DNA from: Lytechinus variegatus
Lineage: Eukaryota > Echinodermata > Echinoidea > Temnopleuroida > Toxopneustidae
Assembly (NCBI RefSeq): GCF_018143015.1
Contig: NC_054746.1
Location: 36,612,830 to 36,676,829 of the forward strand
Direction of reading: 5' to 3'
DNA: 64,000 nucleotides
Part shown: positions 36,423 through 48,700 of the stretch, piece after piece
Layout of the letters: each line of letters begins with the position of its first letter
Position numbering within the stretch: the first letter of the stretch is position 1
Translations under genes and position numbers: made by a program
Notes under the pieces: model-generated
What the model was told of the DNA's origin: nothing
The model's database searches: none
The model's input: only the letters and a program-made list of their open reading frames with translations

Positions 36423-36575
36423 ATGGCGGCTCACGATTTCGAACGTCGTGATTTCGAAGACGAAAATCTGGTTTTGGAACCAGCTGAATGCAGGCCTGAC
36501 CAGATTTCACAAAAAGAAATACGGGACAATCGACAAAGTACGCTGCATGAGCGGATCGACCGAGCCAGGTCTTAA
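36423..36575 (+). CDS. Candidate first coding exon, interrupted by a hAT-type insertion
   Basis: Within the CpG-rich block 36240-36490, an ATG in strong context (CAAACATGGCGGC) opens MAAHDFERRDFEDENLVLE. Twenty-two codons come from unique DNA (36423-36488). The frame then enters the transposon end CAGGCCTGACCAGATTTCAC at 36491 and stays open to a stop at 36575. Composition, initiation context and CpG density suggest a real promoter and first exon. No donor site precedes the insertion and I do not recognise the protein. The insertion may have disabled this allele, or transcription may use another exon. Confidence 0.4.
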   Translation: MAAHDFERRDFEDENLVLEPAECRPDQISQKEIRDNRQSTLHERIDRARS

Positions 36576-38243
36576 AAAAAAGATCAACAAAGGAGGCTAC
36601 ACGGTGTTCGACTTGGGGGAAAAATGTACAGAATTGGAAGGTGGGGGGGGAGGGTGAACGAAAGAATGAAGGAGGGAATGAAAAGGCGAAAGAAAAGAGT
36701 TGAATTGAGAACGGATAGAAAGAAAAAAATGAAGGGGAAAATGAAGGAAAAAAGAATATTAGAATAAAATGAAGAAAGAAAGAATAAAAGAAAAAAACGT
36801 TTCCGTCATTATTTGAAATGAATTTAGAAGGAAAGAAAAGGAAAAGAAGGAAGGGGAGATGTGTGAAAGAAAACATTAGGGAGAGAAATAAAAGAAGCAA
36901 GAAAAAAGGATGAAGAAAGAACGAATAAAAGAAAAATGCTTCCTTTATTCTTTGAAAGAAAGACGGGACAATCAACAAAAAAGATACACAGTGTTAGACA
37001 TGTGAAAAATATAAAGAATTGAAAGGGAGGGTAAATGAAGGAGAGAAAGAAAAGACAAAAGAAAAGGAAAAAGGAAAGGAAAAATGAAAAGAAGAACATT
37101 AGAATAAAAGAAGGATGAAAGAAAGAATAAAAGAGAGAAAAAAGGTTTCCGTCATTCTTTGAAATGAATATAGAAAGACAAAAAAGAAAGGAAGGGAAGA
37201 TGAATACATGTGTGAAAGACAAAATAAAGAAGAGAAAGGAAAAAAGAAAGTGAGAAAAAGGGGAGGAAAGAAAGAATGAAGGAAAGAAATATTTTCCTTC
37301 ATTCTTTGGAAGAAAGAAACAAACAAACAAAGAAGAAAATAGGAAGGGAGGAAGGAAGGGAAAAGAATTGGAGTTTGGTGTTTTTTAATATATTTTCAGA
37401 ATTTTGAAAAACTAACATTATTTAGAAATGAGTAAAATTTTAAAGTGAAACATTGTCAAACTTAAAAATTAGATGAAACAGCGGCATCATACACAACAAG
37501 ACTCAAAACGAAAGCTGAAACAACAAGATCTAGTTATGAAAACTAAATAATTTGTTCCACCGATTACATCTCCAAATTAGTTTCATTGTTATCTCTGCTT
37601 CGTCATCTGTTGGTTATTTGATGAAAAAAATCACCACTTTTAAATGCATTAACTACATTTTGTTCAATATTCTTAAATACGGGACAAAAAGGCGTCCCGG
37701 GAAGGGTTTGTCGGGACGCCGGGACAAAGGAGCAAAATACGGGACAATCCCGGGAAATACGGGACGTCTGGTCACCCTGGAAGGGAGGGAGGGAAATAAA
37801 GAAAAAAGGACACAAATTAGAAGGAAAAAATATAATAAAGAATGAAAGAAAGGATGAAAGAGAGGGAGGAAAAAATTAAGGAGAGAATTCAAAAAAAGAA
37901 AATAATGGAAGGATCGAGAAAGAATGAAAAGAAAAGGGAGAAGGAAGCAAAGAAAAGTGGAAAGAAAAAATGAAGGAAAAAAGGAAATTTAAAATAGGAC
38001 GGAGAGTAAGACAAACAAGGAAAAAAGGAAAAATTAACAGAGAGAGAAGATCAGGAAGGAATAATAGGATGGAATAAAAAAAGGGGCAAAGAGGAAGGAT
38101 AGAATGATGCCAGAAAAAGGATATGAAAGAAAGAAGAAAAAAGTACAATCTTAAACAAACAAAAAATCTCCTAATCTAACAAAAATCATAATGATATTCG
38201 GTGTTTCTTAATATATCTAGAACAGAAATAGAATGTTTTAGAA
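36491..38243. mobile_element. Purine-rich hAT-type elements, apparently nested
   Basis: The left end CAGGCCTGACCAGATTTCAC (36491) matches the left end of the element at 59849. A right end GGGACGTCTGGTCACCCTG finishes at 37779. Between them are long (GAAA)-like purine tracts. An interior start phrase recurs near 36964 ('gggacaatcaacaaaa'), and the 3' interior block with 'acaaaaatcataatgatat' appears again at 38180-38215, after the right end. The simplest reading is one copy inserted in another. No transposase is seen. Confidence 0.65.
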
Positions 38244-38952
38244 ATGAGGGGGGGGGGGGGCAGGTGTCCGGACACTTTATATTTTGGAAGCCTTTTTTTT
38301 TCTTTAGATTAAACTAAAGATATGAATTCAATAGTTGTAATCATCTTTTATTATGTTCTCTAAAATAATTTTAAATCATGATTATTTTGGGTCCTAAAAA
38401 TTGTAAAACTTAGCTTGTAATTTTTTCCAAATGACTTTGTAACTCAAAATGAATCGTCCTGACATAGAACTGGGTATACTTCTTTGTGGTCCCAAACATG
38501 TTGTTTTTAATTTCTTTATTATGTAGAATAACAATTTTTATACTTTGTTCTCCTTTTTACTGGTTTGTAAATTAAATCTGTTCGCTCCGCGGCCCCTGCT
38601 ATTTTCCAAAAACGATACAGAGACCAAGAGCTGAGCGAGCACGGCTCCCGTCATTCATTACACTCACTTTCAACTTACACAAATAGGAAAGCGTGGGGCA
38701 CCGGAGGGTACTCCACGATGCGACAATCGCCAGAGAAATGCCCCGCAGATTCGTCGTTATATTATCGATTCTATTGTACTCTAACAAATGATCTTGGCAT
38801 GAAAATTTAGCTCAAAATATGCTCTTTCATCTTATTATAATTTCTAAAACAGGTACGGGTAGGAAAAGATTTAACCATGGAAGAAAAACAGACATACTTA
38901 AAATGACCAATCTCCAACTTCCTCCGTTTGTAATTTTGTTGAGTCAATTCAG

Positions 38953-39167
38953 ATTGCAACGTATTTGGTATGTATGCAAAGGGGATCATCTCAGAAGTTC
39001 AACCATACATAAAAGACGTACATCAGGAATCCGTACGAAGAGATATGGATGTTAGAAGAACAGCAAGTCGTGTTTCACTTTTGAAAAAAAAACTGGGCTC
39101 GGGGAAAGTTATGTGGGAGAACGTTGTTTACGGCGGTGCCTCGCAGGGTCCTTCAAAAAATCTCTGA
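38953..39167 (+). other. Coding-like segment, unassigned
   Basis: After an acceptor-like 'caattcag', a plus-strand frame reads VFGMYAKGIISEVQPYIKD and VSLLKKKLGSGKVMWENV before a TGA at 39165. Residue mix and codon pattern look coding, and the surrounding DNA is less AT-rich than average. I recognise no family and find no matching neighbour exon. It may be a host exon or part of a transposon. Confidence 0.3.
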
Positions 39168-40246
39168 CCTCAGATTTTACGAGGGGGCTTATCGCGTTAT
39201 GTAAGCGTGCTCTAACTTTGGCCTGGCGGCTCACCGATTGATGTTAGATATCGTTCCTTCGCCCGAAGGAAGCAATAACAAAGGATTAACAGAGGAATTG
39301 GAAGATGGTTCTTCTCTGTTAGCTCCATGGTGGCATTTATCAGCTCTGACTTTCATGACAAAATCTACTTTCTCTACAAATTTTACAAATTCATGTTAAG
39401 AAGCTCACTAAAATCAGAGCTCTTCAATACACTTGCTTCCTATCCCTTAGTACAGAGGCAACAAGTGCTGGTAACACTGAGGGGCATTATAAAGACTTAA
39501 TTTTTTTTTTTTGTTTGGGGGGTGACTCAAGGAAGTTTCTCTATTTTGATATTTGCAGCCATTTTGTGGGGACAAATTTGGGGGAAATTAGCCAGCTTTC
39601 CTGCCTTCTCGCTGCAAATAGAACTGGGTATTTGTGCTAGTCTTGACCTTCTTATGAGCATGGGAATGTCCTCTCTGAGAGACATTTTTGTTCCTTCCAT
39701 ATTTTTTGCATTGCATATGTTTTCTCTTTTGGTGTATGGCACAACAATGCAAGGGGCGTTGCAGCAATCCCGCTGCAATTCTATGCACCCACTGTTATTC
39801 TACCCAATTAGTCTCTTCAGTCAGTGAATTTTGGTAAAAATCATTCAGAACTGGCTTTATATCTTCACCTTCATTCTTCAATAGACCAAGAAATTGGCTT
39901 AATGCCATAGCATACCAATAATGGATTCCACTCTGTTGTCTGTTCTATTTCATTATCATGTTGCATGAGGGGCAGGGGGCTTGCAGTATTTAAGATGAGA
40001 GACTTGTGACATCATGATGCAAAGGATATGTTTTCAAAGTGCATCACAAGATATCTGTAATAGATCCTAATAAAATAATTAGCCATGTAATAAGGTCCAT
40101 ATGACCCACATACAGTACATGTGTTGCGGAAACTGTTGCCAGTTGTTTCTCAAATTGCTGAACGAAATTTGATATATACATACTGATCTCAATGCATGAT
40201 CAGGATACGTCCAATGTCACCCTTATAGACGGGCAGTATAATTGTT
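39168..40246. other. Unannotated
   Basis: No gene or well-bounded repeat was found. Overlapping frames on both strands at 39520-39830 are short and unlike any family I know. Confidence 0.35.
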
Positions 40247-40571
40247 CAGGGTTTCCACTGTCATGGAAAATCCTGGAAAAAATTGTGGTCATGGAAAGTC
40301 AGGGTATTTGGAAAAATTGTTTAAAAAAAATCATGGAAAAGTCATGGAATTGCATCTACCTCTTGGCTTTGGCAGCTTTCCAGTTTGTCGTGTCTCGCAA
40401 CTATCATACTCTGTGATCATTCTTTGCTATTATAATTGGTGTTCATGATTTCTATTTTTCCCAGTTTGTGACATCCCAAATTCTACATAACTCTCGGGAA
40501 GTCATGGAAAGCAGCAATTTAGTCATGGAAAAGTCATGCAATTCTTTTTTCAAATTTCTGTGGGAACCCTG
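40247..40571. repeat. MITE with CAGGGTTTCCAC ends and 5-bp target duplication
   Basis: The inverted ends CAGGGTTTCCACTG and, at the right, GTGGGAACCCTG are flanked by TTGTT on both sides (40242-40246, 40572-40576). The interior repeats 'tcatggaaaagtcatg' words near both ends. Confidence 0.7.
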
Positions 40572-40579
40572 TTGTTCCT

Positions 40580-43300
40580 AATGATTGCTTAGAATATAAG
40601 ATTATCATATGTAACAAGATCACCACATTTTGATTTATTAATTTCTGTAATGATATTGCAATGTAAAACATGTGTTATTTCATTTCAAGATTGTGGAAAT
40701 ATTTTAATCTTGACTACTCTTGACTACATATAAGAGGACTAGTTTGAGCTATACTATAGAAAGAGCTACTTCATGAAAGTAGTCTTGATGTATGGAACAT
40801 TAATTTGTATTTGCTTATTTGCGTTAGTTTGAACTTTATTGAATCACTTTGTATTTAACAAACAAATGGTATTCACTATCAAAATGAGAAGAATTTAAAA
40901 AAATATTTATTATGACATTAAATTGTAGTCAATTATCTTTTGTATCATTAAATATGTTTGAATTAATACTATTTGGTCTCATTTATTGATGATGTGTTTG
41001 TGTGTCTTTTTTTATTAATTTCTTCAAGATAATTAAAATTCTTAAAGCCTGTGACATATTGGTAAATATTTGTAGTAAAGAAATTGATATGAAAAAGATG
41101 TGATCTGAAATAATAGTCCAATATAATTGAATTTTTACCAAAATCCTAGACAGGGTTTAAAATAAGTTTGAATGGTTGTAGTAAGATTCGCATGTAAAGC
41201 TAACAAATGTCCAAGCTTCTACCAACACCTGTGGACAATCTCAAGCCAATTGATCTGTCACAGGTTTCCCTCCTGCCATCTTTTGATCACTGGCCTCAAC
41301 TCAAGATCAGTGACAATGACAGAGTTCCATTTAGAGTTGGATAAATCACTCACATAGAATCACCTCACCTTTCTGTGCCAGAAATTCTTTCAAACTCAGT
41401 AATGACAACATAATTCCATCCTATAGTGACTCCTGTCTTGGTTTGTTCAGCCAGAACATAATGGGATGGGTTTAATTAGTCAATCAGAATATTACCAAGA
41501 GAAAGTCCATAGGATTGGACAAAAATTGCCTTCTGAATCAATAGAAAGGGAGAAGCTTGAACATCTTTTTTATGTATATTATTTGATCATCCCCACCTTA
41601 TCTTGAGATTGTGCCCAAATATTCCAGTGGTTAAAAAATACAATATGAACACTTTTTATGTTTTTACAAATCTCTTTTTTTTTTAGTATATGAAAAGTAC
41701 AACACCAGCAGAACTGCAGGCTGTTGGGACAACATTCCATGTACATAAGACAAACAAAGCAGCATTTAACATTTCTACACCTTAGCTTTATTGCATGTTT
41801 AGCCTGAAACTCCATATACAGTTACACTTATTTTCTTATGCTTTTACAATTGTATACATCTTATCCTATTTTCATTTTTAAGATAGTAATTTCTGTAAAA
41901 TATGTATAAAGATGATAATGCCATTTTTCATGTTTAATAAATTATTTCATCAAAACACTCATATAAAAAAAATCAATTTCATTTTTGTGAGTTATTTGTT
42001 TATTGTGCATATAAAGATTAATACACTACACACATATATACATTTTGCCCATATCGTTGGCGTTCATCCGATTCATCATATCAGTCAATTTTAGTATTAA
42101 AAAAAATTGATTTTGAGATTTTAAAGAAAATGAAAGTACATGTCCTATCCTATTCCCAACTAAATTTCTAGGCAGCAATTTATTTTAGTTTCTGAGATAT
42201 GTGGGGATTTTCACGGCCATGCCATGCAAATCGTTGATAAAATGCGCAAATCCCATATTAAACAAGTACCGTAGCAAAGCAAATAACAGCTGCGTGCACT
42301 TAATATGCAAATGCGCGGTCAGTCAAACCATCATATCAGCATTGCATTGACTTTGCACGTGAAAAAGAGATATGACGCATTGAAATCATGGTCAGCATTG
42401 TTGTGTTGTCTATAGCGTTTTTGTACCTTGGGAAAATCTAAACCACTCAAACCAAAATTACAAGCATGTAGCTGTTTTGCGATATTTTCTCTTATTTTTG
42501 TTTTTTTGAAAAATAAGGATACCATTGTCAAGCAATTGTCTTGGTCTTTCCAATCATAAATTTTTGTAGCAATGAATTTGTTGTAAGGCTTGGAAACTAA
42601 GTGTGAAAATTACAGGACACTCTGAAGTTGATTTTCACTGAAATGGGTTTGCACCATCGTTTGTGTGATACGATGGTTCGGATGACCGACAATGATACAT
42701 AGTCTTTATGATACGATCTTTATATCAATTAATATCAATAACATTTGAATGATACAAGTTATCAGTATATGAAAATTTGAATTTAAAAAATGGTAATACA
42801 TGTTACAACTTACTTGTTGTGATAAGCCGCCATTATGTTGTGCCCAAAGAACTTGATTGATAATTGCGAAATGCCACAGCCAGTGATTGGCATTATGCAT
42901 TTCTTAGAATTTAATGCCATCTTATTGAACAAGACTGGACAAATAAAAAGGATTTAATACATAGCAGTCTAAATATCAAGATTGATTGAGACAGTTACAC
43001 AAACCACATGGCATTTACAACGCAATTGAAAACATTTTTTTTTTGCTTTTTAAAACACAATTATTCAAGCTCTTAAGTCACTAATTTGATTGGTGGAAGA
43101 CGGGTTATATTTTTACCAGTGATTTTTTTAAAGAAAAATTTATCATTTCTCAACTCATTTTGCTCCTTGTTCAGGGTTACCAAAATATAGCTGGTCAATG
43201 TATACTATTTATCACAACTTATTCTTTGCAGTGAATTTATTATGAACTGTAGTTGCCTGGTTGCTACTAGTTGAAAATGTACAATTTTCACACATTGGCA
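40580..43300. other. AT-rich, no gene supported
   Basis: Nothing coding was identified. A short GC-richer patch at 42180-42330 contains two ATGCAAAT octamers (42224, 42305) and could be regulatory. Confidence 0.35.
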
Positions 43301-43304
43301 CATA

Positions 43305-44134
43305 CAGTTCATCTCAAAAGTTTGTGAACCCCACCAAAAAGCACTCCTTCATGCTGAGTGTTGAATTTAGACAAAAAGCACTATTATGTTTGGCGAACCC
43401 AGAGAAACAAACTTAATTAAATGTAATATTTTACATTCAATTATAAAAGGACAAGTCCACCCCAACAAAAACTTGATTTGAATAAAAAGAGAAAAATTTA
43501 ACAAGCATAACACTGAAAATTTCATCAAAATCGGATGTAAAATAAGAAAGTTATGACATTTCAAAATTTTGCTTCATTTCACAAAAACAGTTATATGAAC
43601 GAGCCAGCTACATCCAAATGAGAGAGTCGATGATGTCATTCACTCACTATTTTTTTTTTATTGTTTGAAATATGAAATATTTTGATTTTCTCGTCATTGT
43701 CATGTGAAATGAAGTTTCATTCCTCCCTGAACACGTGGAATTCCATTATTTTAACATTTTGTGCTTCAGGCAAGGAGGTCCTAATCGTCAAATGCGTAAA
43801 AATTGAAATATTGTATAATTCAAACAATAAAAAAAAGAAATAGGGAGTGAGTGACATCATCAACCCTCTCATTTGGATGTAACTGGCTCGTTCATATAAC
43901 CATTTTGTTAAAAATAAGCGAAACTTTGAAATGTCATAACTTTCTTATTTTACATCCAATTTTGATGAAATTTTCAGCATTGTGCTTGTCTGATTTTTCT
44001 CTATTGATTCAAATCAACATTCTCTGAGGTGGACTTGACCTTTAATTATACTTCACAATTAAATATCTAAAACATGGTAGAACTTGAACAATTTATATTC
44101 ATTTTCTGGTGGGGTTCACTTTTGAGCAGCAGTG
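43305..44134. repeat. Tc1/mariner-type MITE hosting another element
   Basis: The inverted ends contain CTCAAAAG and TGAACCCCACCA (left, from 43305) and the complementary TGGTGGGGTTCAC plus CTTTTGAGCAGCAGTG (right, to 44134), with TA on each side. An inner foldback occupies 43446-44043. Confidence 0.7.
43446..44043. repeat. Foldback element nested in the MITE
   Basis: The ends AAAGGACAAGTCCACC and GGTGGACTTGACCTTT are inverted with one mismatch, and flanked by AATTATA at 43439-43445 and 44044-44050. Inner arms match over more than 200 bp, for example 'aagaaagttatgacatttca' and its near-inverse 'tgaaatgtcataactttctt'. Confidence 0.75.
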
Positions 44135-45703
44135 TATATATCCATATACTAGTAATGTTATGCGTAAAAAAGAAATGCTTTTAATGGTTTAACTTTTACT
44201 CCTTTATCTAGGGTTTGCATTAGTAGTAAATATTTGATAATTCGTAAGCACATATCTTTTATCTTATTTCTTCTTGACTCTTTCCTGTAAATTTGGTTAT
44301 CCTGTACAAACCATTTTTTGTAATGAATTCACAATTAACATAGATGGTGTGCATGTAAAAGAAAGAAAACTCTGTTAGTCATTTTGAGTTTTTGTCAATT
44401 ATACTTAAGTTCCTGAAGATTACCAGAATAGTTATCAAAGGAAACAGAAAATGGCACTAATTAGAATATCAGAATTGTCTTTGACCAAGTATCTAATTTT
44501 TTTTCAATTTTATTATTTCATAAATCTTATTTGGTTTAGAATAAGGTGAATTGCTTCTTTTAATCAAATTTACCATGAAACAAGCAATTATAGAATGTCA
44601 TCAAAAATTATCAGTAAAATTAGAAATTAGTATGATCTTATTCTTCTTTTGAATTGATAACATCTTAAAGCAATATTTAATATTGGATGTTCTCTCATTT
44701 CTGTTCATACTGCCTCATAAGTCATAATCACACATTTTAAATGCCCATTTTTATTTAATATTTTTGGGGGCAGAAAGCAGTGAGTAAAAACCATTGCTGC
44801 TAATTTATTGCAAAACAGTCACAAATCACAAAAATGCATTTTCTAAATTGTTGTATTAAGTGAAATGTGGATCTGTTTGCTAGAAGAAGAAAAAAAAACT
44901 TCAACTGTTTGTGATAGTTTTCCATGCTATGAGATAGGAATAAGTCTTTCTGCCAAAGTTATATTTTTAGCCCACAATTTTATACTCACCCTTTCCAAAT
45001 TTTCCTGGAAGACTGAATTTCGTTTTACAAATACTATATACATAAATATTTTATTGATTAGTTTTCAAACTTGTAGACCAAGTTTGTGATTTTGTTTCCT
45101 GTTTTGCATATTTGCAATTTTTATTTTCTGGTTTCATTCTAGCTTTATTTTGGTGTGTGCAACCATCATGCATTCATATAACATGTGATTCTTAATGATT
45201 ATCATAATCATGATTATTAAAAATATTCCTCTAAATGAATTTTCTTTGTTGCAATATGATCTACTTATACCAGTGCATAGAAATCTGTAAGCACTTATAT
45301 CTGCCAGCAAAATATGTTCATAACCTACAAGTGATCATTCTGGAAGATATGAAAATTACTCCACAAAATATTATCTACTAGGCCTATATGGCTACAAATG
45401 ATCCCACATAGCAAAACTGTCTATATCCCTTTTGCAAAGGCAGTCAATCCATCGTCCTTCCTTTGGCTCTGATGCTTTTCTGGTAAGCATCAACTTTGGT
45501 CAGAGCTTTTGATGTTGGAGCAGATTTTGCAGAATATTTATAATTGAATGTCATGCTTTGAGGCTGTAGGAACAACCACAGATACTGTTACTATGGCATT
45601 TATCATGGATGTCACAGAGTAATTGTTGATGAATTGGGGTGCTGGGAGCCATCTTTCCTGGAAGACATCTCTAACAACAGCTAAAAGGATGGACTGCTTG
45701 TGG

Positions 45704-48700
45704 TTACTGGTCCTTATTGAGGTCTGGAAGTCTTGATGCTCTTCTGTCTGGTGAAACATGAGTCTTGCTGTAAGCTATCATGGCATGATCAAAACCCATG
45801 GCTACCAACATAGCGGAGAAGACCATTGTTGCTATGAGAAACATTGTGAAGAAACCAACCTCTGACATCCACTGTATAGGGAGGAATGATATAGAAATAT
45901 AAAGGTTTTTTTTTAGACAATTCAGGATAAAAGTGAATGAGAAACATTTAAAAATAGTTGGAGAGAGTAACAATGATTTAGACAGAAAGACATGAGTATA
46001 AAAGAAATAAGGGGAGAAATTCAAGAAAATAGAATTAAATGAATAAGTGTTTGGTAACGCAAAATGGTAAAATAGCCTTAAAACAGACATTCTGAAGCTC
46101 TTTGACATGCACTCATTAGAGTAGATAAAAATAGAATTCGAGGCAAAACGTGAGATTGGGATAAAAAAAGCATTGAAAGAAAAAAAATTAAGTGTGTATC
46201 AGAGATGACGGTGGTGAAGAAATTTGAAGAGGTTTATTTATAGGGGATAAGAGAGGAATATTTCGATGAGAAATTTTTGAAGTATTGAAAGAGCAAACAA
46301 GCCAATGATAATTTGTTGATGTATTCTTCTTTCAAGTCTTGTATTATATGTTATACTGTTCTTTGGCGATTAATTGTGAGAATATTTAGAGTCTGGTGAA
46401 AGATTATGGATTTTTTCACCAAATTTCAAGACTCCTTCACATGATATATGTACTTTGATACATTTAGTTAACTGCATCAGAAGCTCCAAAATTATAAGCC
46501 CCCATTTATTAGGTTTTACCAAGGTGTGTATTTGAGGGCATTTTCTTCTCCAAGAGCAGAACATGACTTATTTTACATTATGGAAGTGTTAAATGTATGC
46601 TTCTCAGGAAACTTAAAATTAATCTGAAATAACATTAATACTCGCTAGAGGGTATTCATTTGTCTCGCAATCTACTATGGTCAACAAGGAAATTTGTGAT
46701 CACTCTCGCAAAAAGTGTTCACTTGCGTGATGCTCTTAAGACACTCAAGAATGATGACACCACTTTACGCAAACAGCTTGTACGCCCCAAAGACCCTATC
46801 CCTGATCACAGACGTGATGGCGTAGTATACAACATTCCTTGCCAGGGATGTGACGGGTCTTACATCGGAGAGACAGCCCGACCGATAGTTGAAAGCATTT
46901 CTGAACACAATCACGATGTTCGGTTACAGCGAACCGACACATCCGCGGTGGCAGAACATGCTTGGGAGAAGCAACACCACCCAGATTGGGAGGGTGTACA
47001 TTGCATTGCCAAAGAAAGACATTGGTATACACGCAGGATTAAGGAGGCTATTAGTATACGTCTTTGTCCTAACAACTTCAACAGAGACAGCGGGATCGAC
47101 ATCCCTGATTTCTGGATGCGAACCATCCGACAGCACAATACCCCCTCACCTGGCAGTGCACGCTTACCTTATCGTTCCCGGCCCCGATCGAGGGACCGCT
47201 CAGCTAGTCAACCCCCGCCCACGGGAAACTAGCGAGCCCGCCAATTTTGGTCTCATTTGCATATTGCCGACCCACGGCGTATTTGCATATACCCCCAGCT
47301 TATTTGCATAACTCCTGACCAATCACACAACGGATCAGTGCCCACCTATTGTTCTCGCGTTTGTGCGTACGGTCTTGGAGATTAGTATAAATAGAGTACG
47401 ATATCGGACAATCTTTGTCACTTGATAAAGAGTTGCAGCGGCACTCGAAAGCTCGTGAACTTGTAAGCTAGTGAACACTTTTTGCGAGAGTGATCACAAA
47501 TTTCCTAGAAAGCCAGTGAACACTTTTTGCGAGAGTGATCACGAATTTCCTTGTTGACCATAGTAGATTGCGAGACAAATGAATACCCTCTAGCGATTAT
47601 TTCAATCCGCAATAATGAACCTAATTAATCTGAAATAAGAGGCCCGTTCATTAATACTGTTGCATATGATTTATAGGACTTGTACTCACCAAACCAATCA
47701 CTGAAAACAAGACAATACAGGCTACAACTCCTATTTTTACATACATCCTTGGTTGAGTGGTCAGTAATGAAATGGAAATAAATGTCCAGTAGACTGAGTA
47801 GTTGGTCAGATACTTATCCAAAAGTTAGAAATAATTGCTGAAATGCAGCAATTCAGATGTCCTGTATAATGTGAGAGAGAAGACAAGAAATCCTGTTCTT
47901 GAGACTGAAGTAATATCAAAGAACTGCAGACAAGAGTAAATACAAGTGAAAAAATGCAAAGGAAGAACACAACAATATCCCTTATACAGTCTACATGTTG
48001 ATAAGTTAGGGAAGAATAAAATGTACGAAAAATGCTTGGTTTACGATTATGTATCGAATTTGTAGCAAAAATTGGTTTCCCAGTCTTTCAGCATTTAATT
48101 ACCATGATTAAGTCAAGATATTCAAGGGAAAAAAATGTATTGTGATTTGTGAGAAAGCTTTTTTTTTTGTTAATGAGATCAGACCTCGAGATAAGAGCAG
48201 TTTTTTTTGGGGGGAGAGGTTGGGATGGAGATGAACAACACGGTGTAGTCTGCTGCGCAAACCCTTTACTAGAGTTAAGGGTCTTTATTGCAGCCTACTC
48301 ATGCCTTGTGTACTGAAGGCCCTCTCGCTCAGAGTCTGCTTCATCTTTCAAAGTTGGGCACAGCAAGTTTTGTATGTGCTAGTCTTTGCATGGAGACACA
48401 CTTGTTGATCAAAGTTTCAATCAGGGTCTGCGCCTGCAGACTAGACACTGGTGTATTGAGAAATTGGAATTAGGGGAAGATAGAATGGGAAGTAAAACTT
48501 CTTCAAGAGAAATGCATTGTTCTTAAGATCAAAATTCAATTAATGAATATCTGAGGACAAAATGACAAGATTCCTATTTTCCAAAATGATTAAAGTAAAG
48601 TTATATGAATATGATAGCTCAATTGTTTTCTGAAATAGCATCATTCTGAAGCCCATGTTCTGTCCCCCAAGGCATAGATATATATTATAAACATGGGGTT

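Larger units (their letters stand above)
46633..47622 (+). mobile_element. Penelope-like element with inverted terminal repeats
   Basis: The 990-bp insert is flanked by a 16-bp direct repeat AATTAATCTGAAATAA (46617-46632 and 47623-47638). Its ends are an inverted pair of 81 bp (46643-46723 and 47515-47595) that differ at one position, with an extra partial copy at 47470-47506. The unit contains a GIY-YIG endonuclease frame but no reverse transcriptase. Terminal repeats in either orientation are known for Penelope-like elements. It lies in the last intron of the membrane-protein gene, in antisense. The near-identity of the ends suggests a recent insertion. Confidence 0.8.

Noticed and set aside
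36271-38148. Several long Phe/Ser-rich minus-strand frames
   Set aside because: Same cause: purine tracts of the nested hAT elements and a short stretch of neighbouring DNA, not a protein gene.
45940-46108. N-terminal extension of the last membrane-protein exon frame
   Set aside because: It reads intron sequence upstream of a good CAG acceptor at 45872; the exon phase fits the acceptor and not this extension.
46889-47311. Second plus-strand frame across the Penelope-like element
   Set aside because: Out of frame with the recognised GIY-YIG endonuclease.
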